Source: an uncultured Pelagimonas sp. (lineage in GTDB: Bacteria > Pseudomonadota > Alphaproteobacteria > Rhodobacterales > Rhodobacteraceae). From it: a DNA stretch of 64,000 nt. Position 1 is the first letter of the stretch. Every line of letters starts with the position of its first letter. Under the pieces are notes generated by a model that was given only the letters and a program-made list of their open reading frames with translations, did not search any database and had not been told where the DNA came from. The position numbers were made by a program, and so were the translations under genes. Below, in pieces: positions 61,501 through 64,000 of this stretch. The stretch covers positions 1-64,000 of the forward strand of contig NZ_CANMKO010000002.1 of the NCBI RefSeq assembly GCF_947498515.1, written 5' to 3'.

Positions 61501-62757
61501 TTAGTAGACCCCGCCTTTGTCGACGCGTTTGGAGAATTCAGTTTCCCCACCCGCCGCCAGTATTTTGGCCTGCTCAACCCAATTATCGCGGGTCACGCGG
61601 CCTTTGAAACCAACCAGATTAGCATTGGCCCAAGCAACCTCGTCCTCGGTCCAAGCGGCAATTTGGCTAAAGTGGTAGACGCCAAGGCTATGACAAACCT
61701 TTTCAAGCTTTGGCCCAATACCTTTGATTTCTTTCAAGTTATCGGGGCCGCCTTCCAAGGGCGCTTCGAGTAAATCCGGCTTGGACCCCTCTTCGGTGCC
61801 TTCCTTGACGCCATCACCATCATAGTCTTCGCCTTGATCTTTGGGCGTCGCTTCCGTTTTTGGGGCCGTCTCGGTCGCGGCTGCTACTGCCGCCTCTTGC
61901 GGCGCTGCCGCAGCAGGTTCCTCAGTTGCAGCAGCTTTTTTTTCTGCCGCCGGCGAAGACGCCTCAGCCACATCCTTGTCGCCACCGTCATAGCGCCAAG
62001 TTCCCTTGCGCGCAGCAAGATCAGCCTGCCCTGGCAATTCAGTCGATGGCTTGATCACAGTCTCGGTTGCATCGTCACCACCATCAGGGACATCGGCATC
62101 AGAGGCGTCGGAAGCTGCGGCCGCAGCATCATCGCCAGTGCTTTCAGCTGCGACCGGCTTGTCGGCGCTCGTGTCATTCCCTTTGGCGTCCGCACCGGCG
62201 TCACCTGCCTCGGCATCGGCTTCGCCGTCATAGCTCCATTCACCCTTACGCTCGGCCAAATCGGCTTCGCCTGCCAAGGCTTTGGAGGGTTTGACCGTAC
62301 CAGCAGCTTCACCTTCACCGTCGAATGCGCCGCCCGATGCCTCAACAGCATCCGCTTCGCTTTCGTCAGCCTTTGCCCCAGTTGTATCTTCGGAGACTGG
62401 GTCTGCCTTGGCTGTTGCTGATTCCGCGGGTGGTACCGACGCTTCGGGTGCCGGTTTTGCGGCGCTCGCTCCGGCAGCGGCAACACCAGCCGCAGCGGCA
62501 ACGCCCGCGCCGCGACCTGCGCTGTCCACAGGTTGCGCCTCAGCTGGACTGCTGGCTCCAATAGCTGGCACGTCCGCGCAAAAGAGCCATTTGAACAAGA
62601 ACCCAAGCAGCACCGCCGCCAGAATTCCCAAAATCAGCCCTGCAAAAATGCTCTTCCCGGCCACCGCGATAGCCATTAGGGCAACAAGTACCCCTATGAC
62701 ACCGGCGACTGTCCAGCATTTAACCGGGCAACTCTGTCCGCCATTTGCGTTGTTCAT
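61501..62757 (-). CDS. Membrane protein with acidic repeats and C-terminal KGVGPKLE-type domain
   Basis: A 418-residue protein. The N-terminus is membrane-bound: WTVAGVIGVLVALMAIAVAG and IFAGLILGILAAVLLGFLF. About 260 residues of acidic, Ala-rich linker follow and carry two copies of a short motif ([20 protein letters not shown] and [20 protein letters not shown]). A DYDGDGVKEG segment resembles an EF-hand calcium loop. The C-terminal 90 residues are the helix-hairpin-helix-like domain: LKEIKGIGPKLEKVCHSLGV, HFSQIAAWTEDEVAW, and FKGRVTRDNWVEQAK. ATG 62757 has GGGAG 8 bases upstream. It begins 33 bases after nuoE. Confidence 0.78.
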   Translation of the reverse strand: MNNANGGQSCPVKCWTVAGVIGVLVALMAIAVAGKSIFAGLILGILAAVLLGFLFKWLFCADVPAIGASSPAEAQPVDSAGRGAGVAAAAGVAAAGASAAKPAPEASVPPAESATAKADPVSEDTTGAKADESEADAVEASGGAFDGEGEAAGTVKPSKALAGEADLAERKGEWSYDGEADAEAGDAGADAKGNDTSADKPVAAESTGDDAAAAASDASDADVPDGGDDATETVIKPSTELPGQADLAARKGTWRYDGGDKDVAEASSPAAEKKAAATEEPAAAAPQEAAVAAATETAPKTEATPKDQGEDYDGDGVKEGTEEGSKPDLLEAPLEGGPDNLKEIKGIGPKLEKVCHSLGVYHFSQIAAWTEDEVAWANANLVGFKGRVTRDNWVEQAKILAAGGETEFSKRVDKGGVY

Positions 62758-62790
62758 TCCCAAACTCCCTATCCGCTTTATCACTGACAC

Positions 62791-64000
62791 CTAGTCTTTA
62801 TAGATGTCGTCCTTTTTTGCACGGGTAGCAAATTCGGTTTCTTCCCCGGAAGCAAGGGTTTTGGCTTGGGACACCCAATTATCGCGGCTGGCGCGACCTT
62901 TGAACCCTTCAAGGTTCTGATCCACCCAGCCCAACTCTTTGTCTGTCCAAGCCGCGACTTGGTCAAAATGGAAGAAGCCCATGGAATTAAGGAGTTTTTC
63001 AAGCTTTGGGCCGACGCCTTTGATCAGTTTCAGATCATCCGCACCGCCCTCGCGGGCCGCGTCAAGGGCGGCGGGTTTGTCTTCGGCACTGGCTTCTACA
63101 GGCTCCGAGACATTGGTCGTAGCTTTGACTTCAGCGGCTGTTTTTTCCCCAGCATCAGCCTTGTCGCCGCTCTCGTAACGCCATTCGCCCTTGCGTTCAG
63201 CAAGGTCCGCCTGGCCCGGAAGCTCTTTTGAGGCTTTTAAAACAGCAGTGTCCGCAGTAGTCTCAGACGTTGCAGGTTCAACCTCGGCGGCCGCCTCTTC
63301 TGTCGTCGAAGAAGGCTTGCTCACCGGCGCAGAAACAGCATCAGAAGCCAAGGAAACCGCAGCCGCCGCGCCACCGTTTGACTGATCTTCCCAGCCCTGA
63401 ACTACCGGAACTTCGGTGCCATCAATACGTTTGATTGTGTCGCCAATGTCATCGGCCAATTGCGCCGAGGCATTCAGCTTGATCGAGCCGTTCACAAACT
63501 CGGTCAACGACGAGATGCCCGATTCCGGCTCGGATGCGAAGCGACCATTTTGGGGGCCAACCGTCGGAACTTTGCCAGCGGCCATATCATCTAACAGTTG
63601 CCCCAGCTTTTCGGCTGTTAGGTCTTCGTAATAGTCTTTGCCGATCTGGGCCATGGGGGCGTTGGTGCAGGCACCAAGGCACTCGACCTCTTCCCAGCTG
63701 AATTTGCCATCCGCCGACACCGTGTGCGGCTTGTCGGCAATTTTGTCTTTGCAGACCGCCATCAGGTCTTCGGCCCCGCAGATCATGCAGGACAGGGTGC
63801 CACAAATCTGAATATGCGCAACAGTTCCAACCGGTTGCAGCTGAAACATGAAATAGAATGACGCCACTTCGAGTGCGCGAATGTAGGCCATACCCAGCAT
63901 GTCCGCGACATATTCAATCGCTGGACGGGTGAGCCAGCTTTCTTGCTCCTGCGCGCGCCACAAAAGTGGGATGATCGCGCTGGCCTGACGGCCTTGGGGG
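62791..64000 (-). CDS. nuoE: NADH dehydrogenase subunit E with long C-terminal extension (5' end beyond window)
   Basis: The frame is open to the right edge, so the true start lies beyond 64000; about 403 codons are seen. The first 160 residues are NuoE, the [2Fe-2S] thioredoxin-like subunit: [35 protein letters not shown] and [20 protein letters not shown] hold the four cluster cysteines (CGTLSC and CLGAC). Normal NuoE ends soon after; here about 230 residues follow. They comprise a low-complexity linker with one [19 protein letters not shown] motif and the KGVGPKLE-type domain ([37 protein letters not shown]). Confidence 0.95.
   Translation of the reverse strand, partial: PQGRQASAIIPLLWRAQEQESWLTRPAIEYVADMLGMAYIRALEVASFYFMFQLQPVGTVAHIQICGTLSCMICGAEDLMAVCKDKIADKPHTVSADGKFSWEEVECLGACTNAPMAQIGKDYYEDLTAEKLGQLLDDMAAGKVPTVGPQNGRFASEPESGISSLTEFVNGSIKLNASAQLADDIGDTIKRIDGTEVPVVQGWEDQSNGGAAAAVSLASDAVSAPVSKPSSTTEEAAAEVEPATSETTADTAVLKASKELPGQADLAERKGEWRYESGDKADAGEKTAAEVKATTNVSEPVEASAEDKPAALDAAREGGADDLKLIKGVGPKLEKLLNSMGFFHFDQVAAWTDKELGWVDQNLEGFKGRASRDNWVSQAKTLASGEETEFATRAKKDDIYKD

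Overview
The window is chromosomal DNA from an alphaproteobacterium, most likely a Rhodobacterales (Roseobacter-group) species. The basis is family content: complex I genes interleaved with small Rhodobacterales-type genes (DUF5333, DUF5337), a cys operon carrying DUF2849 and DUF934 genes, a one-cysteine DksA, a TRAP dicarboxylate system with dctBD, RNase J next to coaX and birA, and moderately high GC. I see no insertion sequence, prophage, integrase or CRISPR array.

Layout. 1-5.0 kb: tRNA-Asp, a secreted polysaccharide deacetylase, an unusual membrane-bound winged-helix regulator, sufT and sufA, and between them a two-gene module (cyclase-like fold plus HTH, then a DUF3307 membrane protein). 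5-13.4 kb: a 2OG-Fe oxygenase divergent from tpiA, then dctB-dctD-dctP-dctQ-dctM on the minus strand, with two perfect DctD-type operators in front of dctP and a hairpin between dctP and dctQ. 13.4-19 kb: an Lrp-type regulator divergent from an assimilatory sulfate reduction operon (siroheme methylase, DUF2849, cysI, cysH, DUF934), followed by ferredoxin-NADP reductase. 19-21.5 kb: an alanine-rich protein with a 66-bp tandem repeat, and infC, which appears to start at AUA. 21.5-30 kb: a MoeA-like and XdhC pair, a flavin monooxygenase, dksA, a MoxR ATPase, a DUF2927 lipoprotein and a CoxE-like VWA protein. 30-41.6 kb: a globin-coupled chemoreceptor, tRNA-Val, an HU variant, lon with a heat-shock-like promoter, tgt, two tandem glycosyltransferases and an RhlE-type helicase. 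41.6-44.8 kb: rnj, coaX, birA.

44.9-64 kb is one long minus-strand NADH dehydrogenase (complex I) cluster. It reads nuoE, two proteins sharing NuoE's C-terminal domain, DUF5337, nuoF, two zinc-ribbon membrane proteins, a lipoprotein, DUF5333, nuoG, a lipoprotein, nuoH, an acidic protein, nuoI, a secreted protein, a carboxymuconolactone-decarboxylase-like protein, nuoJ, a lipoprotein, a 55-residue membrane protein, nuoK, nuoL, nuoM and nuoN. nuoE runs off the right edge, and nuoA-D are expected beyond it. Many of the accessory genes overlap core nuo genes by 1-4 bases, so they are probably made with the complex.

The most interesting signals are: the cyclase-like/DUF3307 pair; a helix-hairpin-helix-like domain present three times in the nuo cluster together with a shared short linker motif; a DctD without the sigma-54 contact loop that still has perfect operators; the AUA start of infC; and a ToxR-like regulator with reversed topology.
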